Part shown: positions 8,817-17,918 of the stretch, in pieces | Position numbering within the stretch: position 1 is the first letter of the stretch | Layout of the letters: each line of letters opens with the position of its first letter | From: Alphaproteobacteria bacterium | GTDB taxonomy: Bacteria > Pseudomonadota > Alphaproteobacteria > TMED109 | Direction: 5' to 3' | Assembly: GCA_022825705.1 (NCBI GenBank) | Contig: JAJDWH010000046.1 | Location: 1 to 49,074 of the forward strand | DNA: 49,074 nt | Notes under the pieces: model-generated | Told to the model about the DNA's origin: nothing | Seen by the model: the letters and a program-made list of their open reading frames with translations, nothing else | Database searches by the model: none | Made by a program: the position numbers and the translations under genes

Positions 8817-10244
8817 TCAGCGGGTGCCCCCGAATCCCGCGCTCAGGTCCTCGCGAACGAGGACGCCGCCCATGCCTTCATGGGACGGGCCGAAGAACGC
8901 GCCAGTCACCAGGCCCGCGTCGCCGCCGGTCTGGACGAACGTGTTGCCGCGCACCGCGATGCCGTACCGGAGCCGGCCGTCGTGCCAGGTCGCACCGCTC
9001 CCCGGCGTTCCCGGGGCCGCGTCGGCAGGCCAGCGTTCGAGCCCGGTAAGGTCCAGCGAGCCCGACAGGTTCGCGAGGTCCACGGTCATTGCTGCGGTGC
9101 CGGCGACGGTCTCCGTATGCGGCGTAAGCCCCAGCAGCCGGCCCGTCCAGAGGACGCTGCCCGGGAGCGCAGCGTTGTCTTCGAGGTTGCTGTCCGGGGT
9201 CGGCCCGAACGCCCAGGGCTGCGCGAGCCCGTTCCGCAGCGCTGCCCCGAAGGCGATGCACTGCGCGCCGATCTCAAGCTCTCCCCGTACGTGCAGGGAG
9301 GTAACGGACCACGGGCCCAACTCCTCCGCGATGCGGTCCGGCGTCGTGCCCGCTGCCAGGCGGCCGTACACCGCATGGAGCGCTTCACGGTCGAGGGGAT
9401 GCAGGATGTGTTCCGACAGCTCCTCGCTGCCACCGGCCACCATCAGGGTCGGCGGGAAACGCCCGGGGTCAACGTGATTGCGGCCGAGCAGGTGGATGAG
9501 CTCGTGCGCGATGACCCCGAGCCGCTCCAGCCCCTCGGTTTGTGCGGGGTCCACCCAAATCTGGCCCGCGACGATCTCGATCCGCCAGGGCACCTCCGGG
9601 TCGTTCGTCGGTGCAATCGCGTATCGTGGCGCCGCGAGGCCGACCCCTTCGTCGCCCGGCGGGATGGCGTCCGCTGTCCAGCTCGCCTGCGGTGCGAAGG
9701 TCACCACGATGTCACCGTCCGCGGGAGCCGATGCGTCAGCGGGTATGGGGTCGGGGCTGAACCCCAGCTGCCACGCCCGTGGCAGGGCGGCGTTGATCGC
9801 CTGGACCACGCGCACCGTGTCGTCGACCAACGTGGCGGGCGTGCCGGCTGCAACGCGGACGGTCGGAGGCGCCGCGGCAAAACGAATGACGAGACCCTCG
9901 GGGAGGCCCTGGACATCGGTGCCGTCGCCGTCGTCCAGGGAGGCATACGAAGCAGCGTCCGCTAGCAGGTAGGCGATGACTTCCGCCGCGCCGACACCGT
10001 CACGGACCGTCCCGTGCGAAACGGTGGCGCCGCCGTGAGCAGCAACCTGCGGCAGGCCCTCGGAGGGAGCGGCGACGTCGGCTCCCACATGCAACCTTCC
10101 GTCGAGGTCGACCACCGGAGCCTGAGGCGCGAGCAGCGGGGTTTGCAGCGGGAGCTCGGGAGTCGCCCGAACCGCCGGAGTGCTCTCGCCGGCACAGGCG
10201 GTCAGCGTCACCGCGAGGGCGGTCGCCAGGCATCTGGACAGCAT
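8817..10244 (-). CDS. Lipoprotein fusing a metzincin-type zinc protease to a TbpB-like beta-barrel
   Basis: Predicted 475 residues. A signal peptide with lipobox LTAC puts a lipidated Cys at residue 17. Residues about 85-290 form a zinc protease: HELIHLLGRNH at 247-257 is the full HExxHxxGxxH metzincin motif, and TLMVAGGSEE shortly after fits the Met-turn, followed by the matrixin-like LDREALHAVYG. Residues about 320-475 are glycine-rich beta strands ending FFGPSHEGMGG then a DL-FGG tail, the ending of TbpB-type barrel domains of Slam-exported surface lipoproteins. Inference: a surface-displayed protease, the barrel acting as the export signal for the Slam protein at 44766-46163. GGAAGG precedes the ATG. 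A broken second copy lies at 16620-19004. Confidence 0.85.
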   Translation of the reverse strand: MLSRCLATALAVTLTACAGESTPAVRATPELPLQTPLLAPQAPVVDLDGRLHVGADVAAPSEGLPQVAAHGGATVSHGTVRDGVGAAEVIAYLLADAASYASLDDGDGTDVQGLPEGLVIRFAAAPPTVRVAAGTPATLVDDTVRVVQAINAALPRAWQLGFSPDPIPADASAPADGDIVVTFAPQASWTADAIPPGDEGVGLAAPRYAIAPTNDPEVPWRIEIVAGQIWVDPAQTEGLERLGVIAHELIHLLGRNHVDPGRFPPTLMVAGGSEELSEHILHPLDREALHAVYGRLAAGTTPDRIAEELGPWSVTSLHVRGELEIGAQCIAFGAALRNGLAQPWAFGPTPDSNLEDNAALPGSVLWTGRLLGLTPHTETVAGTAAMTVDLANLSGSLDLTGLERWPADAAPGTPGSGATWHDGRLRYGIAVRGNTFVQTGGDAGLVTGAFFGPSHEGMGGVLVREDLSAGFGGTR

Positions 10245-10867
10245 CTTTCGCTACCTTCCATTCTTCTGCGCCGCAGGTTTCCGCGGCTTCGGCGGCGGCC
10301 GGCCGGGCGACGGCCTGGACGCGAGGCGGTTCCGGCATGCGGCCGTGTTGATAGCGCGGACCACATAGCGGTTTTCGGTCGCCGCGCGAGCGGGCACGCA
10401 GCCGCCGACGTCGATCAGGGCATCGCCGGTCTCCGGAGGCGTGGTCGTCATGCGGTCACGAGGGGTAGCTCTGGGAGCGGGGACACGGCCGGCGGGTGGC
10501 CGCCCACCTGGGGCAGGCGCCTTGACGAAGGCGACGTCCATCAGGCCGTCCGGGATGTTCGGCAGCCACCGTTGCCACTGGCCGGCAACGCCGGCGGGTG
10601 CATCGGTGCCCATGACCGGACGGAGACCGTGGGAAACGCCCGGTGGATGAGAACGACCGCGAAGGCGTTGTTGGCACCTCCGGCGCTCGCTAGCACCGCC
10701 GCGTCGTCCCATGGCACGACCCGGATGCGCACATCCGCTCTGAACGTCCTTGCGGGTCCGGTTCCGCACCGATGCGCATGCCGGATCGGTGATCGCCGCC
10801 TCGCCCTGGGCTGCCCTCGACCGCCAAGGCCGGTTGTGCATGGACTCCAACTCGATGGGGTACGCTC
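10245..10867. other. Stretch without a recognised gene
   Basis: About 620 bases between two minus-strand genes. Short minus-strand frames (for example RIRVVPWDDAAVLASAGGAN and, in another frame, WLPNIPDGLMDVAFVKA) look protein-like and may be remains of one decayed gene, but no family can be named. Confidence 0.3.
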
Positions 10868-12019
10868 CTAGTCCCGGGGTTCCGGCAGGCTCGACAGCGC
10901 CTGGACGGCCTGCACGACATCGAATTGCCGCGAGCACCCGAGCTTGGTGAAGATGTGCCTGAGGTGCGTCTGCACGGTGGAGTATCCGCGACTGGTAGCC
11001 GCCGCGACCTGCCGGAGGGTCCGACCTTCCGCGAGCTGCACCGCGATCTTGGCCTCCGCTGGCGTCAGCCCCAGCGCCTCCTCGACGAGATTCGGATTCA
11101 CTGGTGCCCGCTTCGTGGGGTCGACGATCAGCACGAGGGCGGCCACGCACCCGGAGCGATCGTCCATCCCCCGATGGGCCAGCGGCTTCACGTGCAAACC
11201 AAGCCTCGCCGACCTCGTCCGTTGTCGCACCGTCATCGAGCCGCTCGCACCTCGTTGCCCGTGGCTCGGCAACGCCCGCGCCAGCAGATCCTGAAGCGTG
11301 GAGTCGTCCTCCGACCAGGCGGCGCGTAGCTGTCCCCCCTTATCGGATAGCCCGTCGTTGCTGCGCAGCACCTCCTGCCCGCGGTCGTTCACCGCTATGA
11401 TCTGCCCGCGCTGATCCAGCTGGATGACACCGAGCCGACGGTTGTCGGGGAGCCCGATGGCCGAGGCGCCGATGGCGGCCGCCTCCTCGAGCGCGGATCG
11501 CACCCGGACGTACTGGCGAAGGTGCGGCAGCACGCGCGCGATCATCCGGGTCCTGGCGGAGGTCCAGCCGTCCGCGTCCACGGGGTCCATGATGCTCCAG
11601 ACGACGCGGGTGCCGGGCGGTCCCTCCAAACGCACGCTCAAGCTGTTCTGTTTGTCGTAGCGTCGGTAACCTTCGTTGTAGGCGAGCGACGTCCTCAGCT
11701 CCTGCTCGCTGATCAGGTCGACCACGAGAACGACCTTGCCGTCGGGGAGTTGCCGGACGCACGGGAGATGCTCGTCCGTCGGGTGGTACAGCCGAAAGTC
11801 CTCTCGTGCGTGATCCGAGCGGTCTTCTCCACGCGCAAAGCTCTTCGCGAAAAAGATCTGGACGTTGCCATCTTCGAGGTCGCGACCGAAGGTCAGCGTG
11901 CTGCCCTTGGTCCCGCAGGCCTCGTTGATGAGCGCGGAGGCCTCCGGCCAGCGGGTATCGTCGAGCATGGCCTCGCCGAGCAAGGCCACGATGCGTTCAA
12001 GGGCATCCGGTTGGGTCAC
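10868..12019 (-). CDS. LuxR-family transcriptional regulator
   Basis: Predicted 383 residues from a GTG start at 12019; GGAAAGG lies about 10 bases upstream, and the upstream extension of the frame is low-complexity and unlike protein. The C-terminus, residues about 317-375, is a GerE/LuxR helix-turn-helix: LGLTPAEAKIAVQLAEGRTL, then a recognition helix in STVQTHLRHIFTKLG. Residues about 195-300 look like a PAS-type fold (GVIQLDQRGQIIAVNDRGQE). The N-terminal 180 residues are not recognised. No receiver domain or acyl-homoserine-lactone domain is evident. It probably binds DNA in response to a signal sensed by the PAS-like part. Its targets are unknown; the lipoprotein gene at 12391-13119 lies just upstream on the same strand. 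Confidence 0.85.
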   Translation of the reverse strand: MTQPDALERIVALLGEAMLDDTRWPEASALINEACGTKGSTLTFGRDLEDGNVQIFFAKSFARGEDRSDHAREDFRLYHPTDEHLPCVRQLPDGKVVLVVDLISEQELRTSLAYNEGYRRYDKQNSLSVRLEGPPGTRVVWSIMDPVDADGWTSARTRMIARVLPHLRQYVRVRSALEEAAAIGASAIGLPDNRRLGVIQLDQRGQIIAVNDRGQEVLRSNDGLSDKGGQLRAAWSEDDSTLQDLLARALPSHGQRGASGSMTVRQRTRSARLGLHVKPLAHRGMDDRSGCVAALVLIVDPTKRAPVNPNLVEEALGLTPAEAKIAVQLAEGRTLRQVAAATSRGYSTVQTHLRHIFTKLGCSRQFDVVQAVQALSSLPEPRD

Positions 12020-12390
12020 CTGACAGCTGCCTTTCCGGTGATGCTGCGCCGATGCGCCCCCCGGGCGGCAATCAAGAGCAAGGACCAACCCTTGACCGCA
12101 CCGTCCGACACTTCCTCCGCGAAGGCACCCGTGCCTTGGCAAGCGTACGGGGAGAGGGCCCGGGATCGGTGAGCCCGGCGTTGACCGGAGTGAGCGGTTC
12201 CGGCGGAGTGCATGCGACCAACGAGGCACCGCCCATGACCGCGCTGTCCGCTGCCAAGACCTGAAGCACGGATGTCCCCTGGATCGTGTGATGTCTCCCC
12301 GGTGTTGGGCGCGTGGCGACCCGCGTTGCGCCAGATCCGGCGCCCCCGCCGTCTGGAAGCGGACCAGGCCGGCGGGCGGCGCCCGTGTTC
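12020..12390. other. Intergenic stretch
   Basis: About 370 bases upstream of the LuxR gene, where its promoter should lie. No gene or clear promoter hexamers were identified. Confidence 0.35.
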
Positions 12391-13119
12391 CTATCGGAGC
12401 TCGGCGCTTACCAACTCCCAGCTCCCTTCAAAGGGCCCGTAGCCGTTGTTCGTCTTGCGGCCCCAGGCGGCCTTGACGATGGCGCCGACCTCGGGCGAAT
12501 ACCACGTGGTTTCGTGCCAGTTGTTGAACTGCGTCTTGGTGGCCCCGACCTTGAAAGCCATGTACCGCCCAGCCGGCACGGTGACTTCCTCGTACGCCAG
12601 GACCTCGTAGTCAATCCAGTACGTCCCGCTCCAGTGGGGGCGGAGCACGTGGTCCTCAAAGCGCGCTGTCGCGCGCCACTGGTTGCCGACCTGGAGCGGC
12701 CACGCCAAGCGGGCGGTGTAGGGCTTGCTTTCGGCAAGCATCGCGTCGGCGGTCATGCAGCCCGCCCAGTTCTGCGTCTTCGCATCCAGAAGGACGTGCG
12801 TCTGCCCGTCACAGGGCCCGGTGGGGTCCGAATACGCGGCGGATTGTTCGTAGACGTCGAGCGTCCGGCCGTCCCGCTCGGTTTTCTGAACCAGCGTGTC
12901 GGTCAGGACGCTCGTCTCTCCGTTCAACGTGAGATTGCCGACCAGCACGGTGCCGATTCCGTACTCGGTCGGAGCTTCCGCGGCCGGACCCGCATCCTTC
13001 GGCGGCATCTCCGGAGCAAAGACGGCCGCCTCCGAAGCGTCTGGCGCCGGCCGCAGATTGCAGGCCGTCAGGATCAAGGGAACGGCGATCGCCGTGATCA
13101 CCAGCTGATGAATACGCAT
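12391..13119 (-). CDS. Lipoprotein of unknown function
   Basis: Predicted 242 residues. The signal peptide ends in lipobox LTAC with the lipidated Cys at residue 20, followed by a proline/alanine-rich linker to about residue 50. The rest is a compact beta-rich domain. The segment YEVLAYEEVTVPAGRYMAFKV, followed by TTWYSPEVGAIVKA, resembles the repeat-like core of DUF3108/TapB-type periplasmic proteins, in which a property is raised by a 'VPAG' step and a WY-PEVG block follows. That similarity is from memory and modest. Two internal Cys (in GPCDGQ and AGCMTAD) could form a disulphide. I chose the ATG at 13119 because GGGAGAG lies 6 bases upstream. The role is unknown. Confidence 0.8.
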   Translation of the reverse strand: MRIHQLVITAIAVPLILTACNLRPAPDASEAAVFAPEMPPKDAGPAAEAPTEYGIGTVLVGNLTLNGETSVLTDTLVQKTERDGRTLDVYEQSAAYSDPTGPCDGQTHVLLDAKTQNWAGCMTADAMLAESKPYTARLAWPLQVGNQWRATARFEDHVLRPHWSGTYWIDYEVLAYEEVTVPAGRYMAFKVGATKTQFNNWHETTWYSPEVGAIVKAAWGRKTNNGYGPFEGSWELVSAELR

Positions 13120-13486
13120 GTAGCTCTCCCGTTGGATTGAACACGAAGTAGGCAACGACGGACTGGCGGCCGGCATCTCGTGCGCGCTCGACGCTGCGCC
13201 GCGTGATCGCCCCTGTGCATGCCTGATGGCCTTGGCGCGTGACCCGGATGGGATGAATGCCCCCGCGCCAAGCGGAATCGTGAATGCCCGTCCGGTGTGC
13301 TTCGACCGGCACGAAGGCAGCGGACGCGTCCGCGTGACGGGCGGACGTGGTCCGGCCGGCGACCGTCGCACTCGATCCCGGGAAGCGGGAATGCTGCGTC
13401 AATGGCCGGAACGGGCGAGAGCAGGCCTGCATCGGCCCCAGGCGGTCGCGGTACTGCCGGCTGGGCCCGCGCCGGCCACGATGCCA
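13120..13486. other. Intergenic stretch
   Basis: About 365 bases upstream of the lipoprotein gene. No gene recognised. The lipoprotein promoter is expected here but is not obvious. Confidence 0.35.
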
Positions 13487-15064
13487 TCATTGGGCCGCGC
13501 TCCTGCCATCCGCAGCATGGGCCGGTGGAGCGGTCGGGCGGTGCAGGCGCGCGCGCATGGGCTCACCGGAGCTTGGCTCGGGTGGATGGGAGAGTTCGAG
13601 CACGCCGTCTTCGATCGGCGTACGTTTCGCGATCTTCCTGTCCGCCAGGTAGTCCTGCGTGTTGCGCCAGGGGATCCGGTCTCCCTGTTTCGGAAAGAAG
13701 TGCATGTTTCGCCGGATGTACCCCGACGAGAAGATGTCGATCCACGGCCTGGCCTGCATCGCCGTCCGTTCCTCCTGCGACAGGCGCGGCGTGGCTTGCC
13801 GGTTGCCGGTGCGGTCCAGTTCGTTGATCAACCGGCAGGCATATTCTGCGGTCAGGTCGGAGCGCAGGGTCCAACTCGCGTTGACGTAACCGAAGGTCAG
13901 GACCAGGTTCGGCACGTCCGAGAGCATCAGGCCCTGATACGACCAGTGATCGGGCGGGTTGACCGTCTTGCCGTCAACGCGCAGGGATACGCCGTTCAGA
14001 AACTGGAGACGAAGCCCGGTGGCGACGACAATGATGTCGGCCCGGAGCACCTCGCCGCCTACCAGTTTCAGGCCATCTTCCGTGAACCGGTCGATGGTCT
14101 CGGTCCTGACGCTGGCCTTGCCATCGTTGATGGCATCGAAGAGGTCATTGTCCGGAATGAGGCATATGCGCTGGTCCCACGGGTTGTACCGGGGCGTGAA
14201 ATGCGTCTTGATGTCGAAGTTCGGCCCCAGCGCCTCGCGCACCATCTTCAGCAGGAGGCCTTTCACCCGTCCCGGGTTCTTGCGCGACAGGCGATAGAAG
14301 TGGTCAACTCGCTTGACATTCTTCCAGCGCGTGATGGCGTACGCCCACCGGTCCGGCAGGATGCGGCGCAGGAAGTTGGCGATCTTGTCCCGGCTGGGCA
14401 GGGACAAGACGTAAGTGGGGGAGCGCTGCACCATGACCACATGCTTCGCGCCGCCCATCGTCAGCGCCGGCACCAGCGTCATGGCCGTCGCCCCTGAGCC
14501 GATCACCGCGACGTTCCGGTTTTGGTAGTCCAGGTCCTCTGGCCAGAACTGCGGGTGGACGATGGTTCCCTTGAAGTCGTCCTCGCCGTCCCAGTTCGGC
14601 CGGTGCGGGCGATCGTAGTCGTAGTAGCCGCCGCAGAGCAGGAGCATGTTGCACGCGATCTGCACGCGCTCGCCTTCGTGCTCTGCCTCCACGGTCCAGG
14701 TGGCGTCGTCGCTCGACCAATGTGCCTGTTCCACCCGGTGTCCGAAGCGGATGTGTTCGCGGATGCCGTTTTCGTCGGCCGTCTCGTTCACGTACCGCAG
14801 GATGGACGGACCGTCGGCGATGGCCTTGGCGTCGTTCCAGGGCTTGAAGACGTACCCCAGCGTGTGCATGTCGCTGTCCGAGCGGATACCGGGATAGCGG
14901 AAGAGATCCCAGGTTCCGCCGATCGCCTGGCGTCCTTCGAGGATGACGAAGTTCTTGAACGGGCACTTCTGCTTGAGATGGCAGGCACTGCCGATTCCCG
15001 AGAGACCTGCCCCGACGATGACGACGTCGAACTGTTCCACGGTGTCGTCCTGTTTCAGTTGCAT
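13487..15064 (-). CDS. Type I Baeyer-Villiger flavin monooxygenase
   Basis: Predicted 525 residues. It should use FAD, NADPH and O2 to insert oxygen next to a carbonyl (ketone to ester or lactone) or to oxidise a heteroatom. Evidence: the FAD Rossmann motif GAGLSG at 18-23; GGTWDLFRYPGIRSD at 49-63; the Baeyer-Villiger fingerprint F-x-G-x3-H-x3-W at 164-174 (FKGTIVHPQFWP); and the NADPH Rossmann motif VIGSGATA near 188. It most resembles EthA-like enzymes. The last 30 residues are proline- and alanine-rich and probably disordered. The start is the ATG at 15064; an upstream in-frame TTG at 15085 would lie about at the predicted transcription start, so it is less likely. The Rieske oxygenase gene is divergent, 330 bases away. 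Confidence 0.93.
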   Translation of the reverse strand: MQLKQDDTVEQFDVVIVGAGLSGIGSACHLKQKCPFKNFVILEGRQAIGGTWDLFRYPGIRSDSDMHTLGYVFKPWNDAKAIADGPSILRYVNETADENGIREHIRFGHRVEQAHWSSDDATWTVEAEHEGERVQIACNMLLLCGGYYDYDRPHRPNWDGEDDFKGTIVHPQFWPEDLDYQNRNVAVIGSGATAMTLVPALTMGGAKHVVMVQRSPTYVLSLPSRDKIANFLRRILPDRWAYAITRWKNVKRVDHFYRLSRKNPGRVKGLLLKMVREALGPNFDIKTHFTPRYNPWDQRICLIPDNDLFDAINDGKASVRTETIDRFTEDGLKLVGGEVLRADIIVVATGLRLQFLNGVSLRVDGKTVNPPDHWSYQGLMLSDVPNLVLTFGYVNASWTLRSDLTAEYACRLINELDRTGNRQATPRLSQEERTAMQARPWIDIFSSGYIRRNMHFFPKQGDRIPWRNTQDYLADRKIAKRTPIEDGVLELSHPPEPSSGEPMRARLHRPTAPPAHAADGRSAAQ

Positions 15065-15096
15065 TGTTCGGTCACCAAGTCGCAAGCATACAGGGC

Positions 15097-15102
15097 ATTA
15101 TA
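15097..15102 (-). promoter_or_regulatory. Probable -10 box of the monooxygenase gene
   Basis: Read on the minus strand this is a perfect TATAAT, in an AT-rich patch that stands out from its surroundings. A transcript would start near 15090, about 25 bases before the ATG at 15064. The -35 is weak: TTTACC lies about 20 bases upstream, longer than the usual 17. Activator help is therefore possible. Confidence 0.5.
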
Positions 15103-15396
15103 CGAATTTCGTGCTAGTTTATGGTAAACCATGCGAATATGGGGAGCTTTTCTCCTGCCTTCATCCGCTCCCGCGTCACGTCGCGCTGGTCGTCGATCAA
15201 GAGCAGTGACGAACCACACCTACGTGCCGGCGGTTGGCGAGGAGGGGTTGGTCAGCGTGTAGAGGCGGGTATCCGGCGGGCGTTTCGAGGAGTCCTTCGG
15301 GGACCGAAGGCTCGGCTGGCCCGACAGGTTGCCGGGAGGTCGGCAATGCGGTCGACGTTAACCTGATTTGCTAATCGCATTGCAGAAACAGGTTAC
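15103..15396. promoter_or_regulatory. Divergent intergenic region between the monooxygenase and Rieske genes
   Basis: This region must hold control sequences for both divergent genes. The part nearest 15360-15396 is AT-richer and should contain the Rieske promoter, though I cannot fix its hexamers. No regulator gene lies inside it. Confidence 0.4.
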
Positions 15397-16578
15397 ATGG
15401 ACAAATCCGAACGACTTCGCATTTTGCATGAACTCGCCGGGCACATCGCCAACGATACGACCGCCGATGCGGGCGGCGTCATGCGTGTACCGATGTCGGA
15501 TTTCGCGTGCCCGCAACTCCTGGCGCAAGAGCAGGATGTGTTTTTCCGGAACACACCCTTGTGCATGGGTCTCTCGTCCGAACTGCCCGAAGCCAACACG
15601 TACTGGTCGGACAACGTAACGGGCATCCCGATACTTATGGTTCGGGATTGCGAAGGACGATTTCGAGCGTATGCGAATGTCTGCAGACATCGCGGGGGCA
15701 GGGTAGTGCCCGAAGGACGCGGCTCCAGAGAGCGATTTACATGTCCTTACCACGCATGGACGTATGGAAATGACGGCAAATTGCTGAAGGTCAACAAGAG
15801 CAGTCGATTTGCGAACCTGTCGAGTATGGACCTGCCGCTGATCGCATTACCTTCGGCTGAACTGTACGGCACCTTGTGGGTGCGGCCGACTCAAGGCGAC
15901 CCAGTTGACGAGGACGAGTCTCTGGCAGGACTTCAGGACGACCTGGTTCACTGGAAGTTATCGAGTCATCCTCATGCCGGCACGCAAGCCATCGATGCGC
16001 GGATGAACTGGAAACTGGGCATCGATTCCTTCGGTGAGCTTTATCACATCAACGTGCTCCACGCGGAAACCGCCGCCCAGGAGGTAATGGGGGACTTACA
16101 GACCTTCGAGGGCTTCGGAAAGAACCTGCGCATGGTCGCCGCCAATCAGAGATTCAAACTGATGCGGATGCTGATACCGGACCTGGCTCATTGGCCTTAC
16201 AAGCAGATAACGTCCACTACCTATTTCCTTTACCCGAACGTCATCACGGCGGTGGGTCCGATGGGCGTGGATTTTTTTCGAATTTTCCCTCTCGGAGGCT
16301 CACCTTCAAGGTGCCGGACGATTCACACGTGGTACGTTGATCCCAACGTCGAAAAACACTTCACAGATTCTGCGAAGTCGTATGAACATGGACTTGAAAG
16401 ATGCAGGGATACCGTCGAACAAGAGGACTACCCGATGATGGAGGACATCCAGGTAAACGCCGAGCGTGGAATTCAGCCCGAGATTGTGCTTGGGCGGAAT
16501 GAGCCTTCATTGCATCACATTCACAACGCCCACAGGCTGGGACTTGGCCGCGATTTGCTGCCGGTTGAAGACATTTAG
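15397..16578 (+). CDS. Rieske non-haem iron oxygenase, catalytic (alpha) subunit
   Basis: Predicted 393 residues. Residues about 45-165 are the Rieske [2Fe-2S] domain with C96-x-H98, 17 residues, then C116-xx-H119 (NVCRHRGG and CPYHAW). The catalytic domain follows, with the mononuclear-iron pair His217 and His222 in FGELYHINVLH; the third ligand is probably an Asp in the 344-350 stretch QEDYPMMED. The enzyme should activate O2 to hydroxylate or demethylate a substrate, taking electrons from a reductase; none is encoded next to it. The substrate is unknown; ring-hydroxylating and N-demethylating members look alike at this level. The gene is clearly lower in GC than its neighbours (near 52-60% in lines I sampled), which suggests transfer. 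Confidence 0.92.
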   Translation: MDKSERLRILHELAGHIANDTTADAGGVMRVPMSDFACPQLLAQEQDVFFRNTPLCMGLSSELPEANTYWSDNVTGIPILMVRDCEGRFRAYANVCRHRGGRVVPEGRGSRERFTCPYHAWTYGNDGKLLKVNKSSRFANLSSMDLPLIALPSAELYGTLWVRPTQGDPVDEDESLAGLQDDLVHWKLSSHPHAGTQAIDARMNWKLGIDSFGELYHINVLHAETAAQEVMGDLQTFEGFGKNLRMVAANQRFKLMRMLIPDLAHWPYKQITSTTYFLYPNVITAVGPMGVDFFRIFPLGGSPSRCRTIHTWYVDPNVEKHFTDSAKSYEHGLERCRDTVEQEDYPMMEDIQVNAERGIQPEIVLGRNEPSLHHIHNAHRLGLGRDLLPVEDI

Positions 16579-16619
16579 CCGAGGGTCTTTTCGACGCACC
16601 GGCGACTGACAGGGCGTAC

Positions 16620-16960
16620 TTGCACGACGACACAATGCCTATCTCAGTGTTGCGAACAATCGATAGGGAAGCCGTTCGAGCCTATTACGATTCAGCCCAT
16701 CTCGCCGGATGGTCCAGATTGTCCGAGCATATTGCGGACAGTGTGGAGCACGCCAAATTCGGTGTGGCGATGCGCAATGGATACGCAGAGCCTTGGGCAC
16801 ACGGGCGAGCACCTTTGGGACCGCTCTCGGCGAACCGTGCGCTGACCGGGTCTGTGACGTGGAGTGGGTCTCTTGTGGGTTTTACACCGTCACCGTCATC
16901 CGTGATCGGAGACGCCACCATTTCCCTGTGGGACGCGCTTTCCCTGTGGGACGCGCTCAC
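16620..16960 (+). pseudogene. Relic of a second metzincin/beta-barrel lipoprotein gene, middle part
   Basis: The frame from about 16635 aligns with residues about 280-390 of the lipoprotein at 8817-10244: LRTIDREAVRAYYDSA against LHPLDREALHAVYGRL, then MRNGYAEPWAHGRAP and GSVTWSGSLVGFTP against ALRNGLAQPWAFGPTP and GSVLWTGRLLGLTP. It starts just after the Met-turn, so the protease active site and signal peptide are missing. Similarity ends in GDATISL, where an 18-base unit is tandemly duplicated and the frame loses its character. The matching C-terminal piece is found at 18750-19004 on the same strand. No start or ribosome site is convincing. I read this as gene remains, not a working protein. 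Confidence 0.65.
16921..16956 (+). repeat. Perfect tandem duplication of an 18-base unit
   Basis: The unit TTTCCCTGTGGGACGCGC occurs twice head to tail, at 16921-16938 and 16939-16956. In the relic frame it encodes SLWDAL twice. It marks the place where similarity to the intact lipoprotein gene ends, so it may be a slippage or insertion scar. Confidence 0.9.
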
Positions 16961-17868
16961 AATTTTTGTCACATTCGGTCCATTGTGGGAGGCAGGAGGC
17001 TCTCAATCGGCTCCGGTAACTTGTCGGATTTCCTCCAATAGAACCGATATGTTGCTGCGTTGCCGACGGCAATTCACATCCTTTCGCACAATTGGAAAGA
17101 GAAGAATGATGGAGCGGGCGTGTCGGCATGCCGACCCTCGGCCAACCCGTACTAGACCCTGCGATCGGACTTGACGGTCTGCTACTGCGTGGGTTCCCGA
17201 CGAGACAAGGTAACGGCCCATGTCAGAACGCAAAGAAATGGAAAGGCCTGCCTCGCAGCGGCAGCACAATGAAGACCGAATGCGTCGCGCTAGGGCTACC
17301 AGCCGGTCCTGATGCTCGGCGGTTCGCGGACCGATTCGAACGTGCCACTCTACGACCGGGAGCTGATCTCGCTCCGGGTTGGGCTGCGCCGGCTGTTCTG
17401 ACCGACCCGCTCGCGGGCCGGGGCCAGGTAGGCGCGCCGAGTGTGCGTCGGGGGTCGCAAAGGCGGCGGCCGCGGCGGCGATCTGTCGGGGCGGCCGCGC
17501 GCCGGCACACGCGCTGGCCAGCATCGGCAGGAAGAGGATCAAAGTGGCGTGGGATGAGATGGGGGTTCGGGGCAGCACCGGGGCAGTCCCGCTGCACGGG
17601 GCAGTTTGCCGCAGTGCCCGGATACGGAAGGTCGTCACGAGTTGACCGTCTCGCGGCGACGTTTCCGCCTGGTTGGCCCTCGGACCTCATCAGAACAAAC
17701 GGACAAGGATCCATAAAGGTACAAACTGCGACACTTTATTCGGTGTTTAGCACGATCGCCTGAACATGCGGGAACCGGCAAAGATCATCGGCCGAGTACT
17801 CCGGACTGTCGAGATACTCGGCCGTGCGCCCTGCCGCCGCGCATCGGTCCGGAACCATCGCCCATCGC
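16961..17868. other. Stretch without a recognised gene, between lipoprotein-gene fragments
   Basis: About 900 bases of mixed composition that lead up to the parDE promoter. Several short frames are open on both strands, but none resembles a known protein. It separates the two pieces of the broken lipoprotein gene. Confidence 0.35.
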
Positions 17869-17869
17869 T

Positions 17870-17897
17870 TTGCGGCAGTACCATATACTGGTACAAT
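17870..17897 (+). promoter_or_regulatory. parDE promoter with palindromic operator
   Basis: A -35 TTGCGG at 17870-17875 and a -10 TACAAT at 17892-17897 are separated by 16 bases. Overlapping the spacer and -10 is a perfect inverted repeat at 17878-17894, GTACCA-tatac-TGGTAC. Antitoxins of the ParD ribbon-helix-helix type usually repress their own operon by binding such a palindrome, alone or with the toxin, so this is the likely autoregulatory site. Confidence 0.7.
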
Positions 17898-17918
17898 GCA
17901 TGCCAAAGGAGCATCTTC

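Noticed and set aside
9800..9960. Frameshift or second gene inside the metzincin lipoprotein
   Set aside because: The frame is continuous from lipobox through the protease and barrel, and nearby alternative frames show no domain signs.
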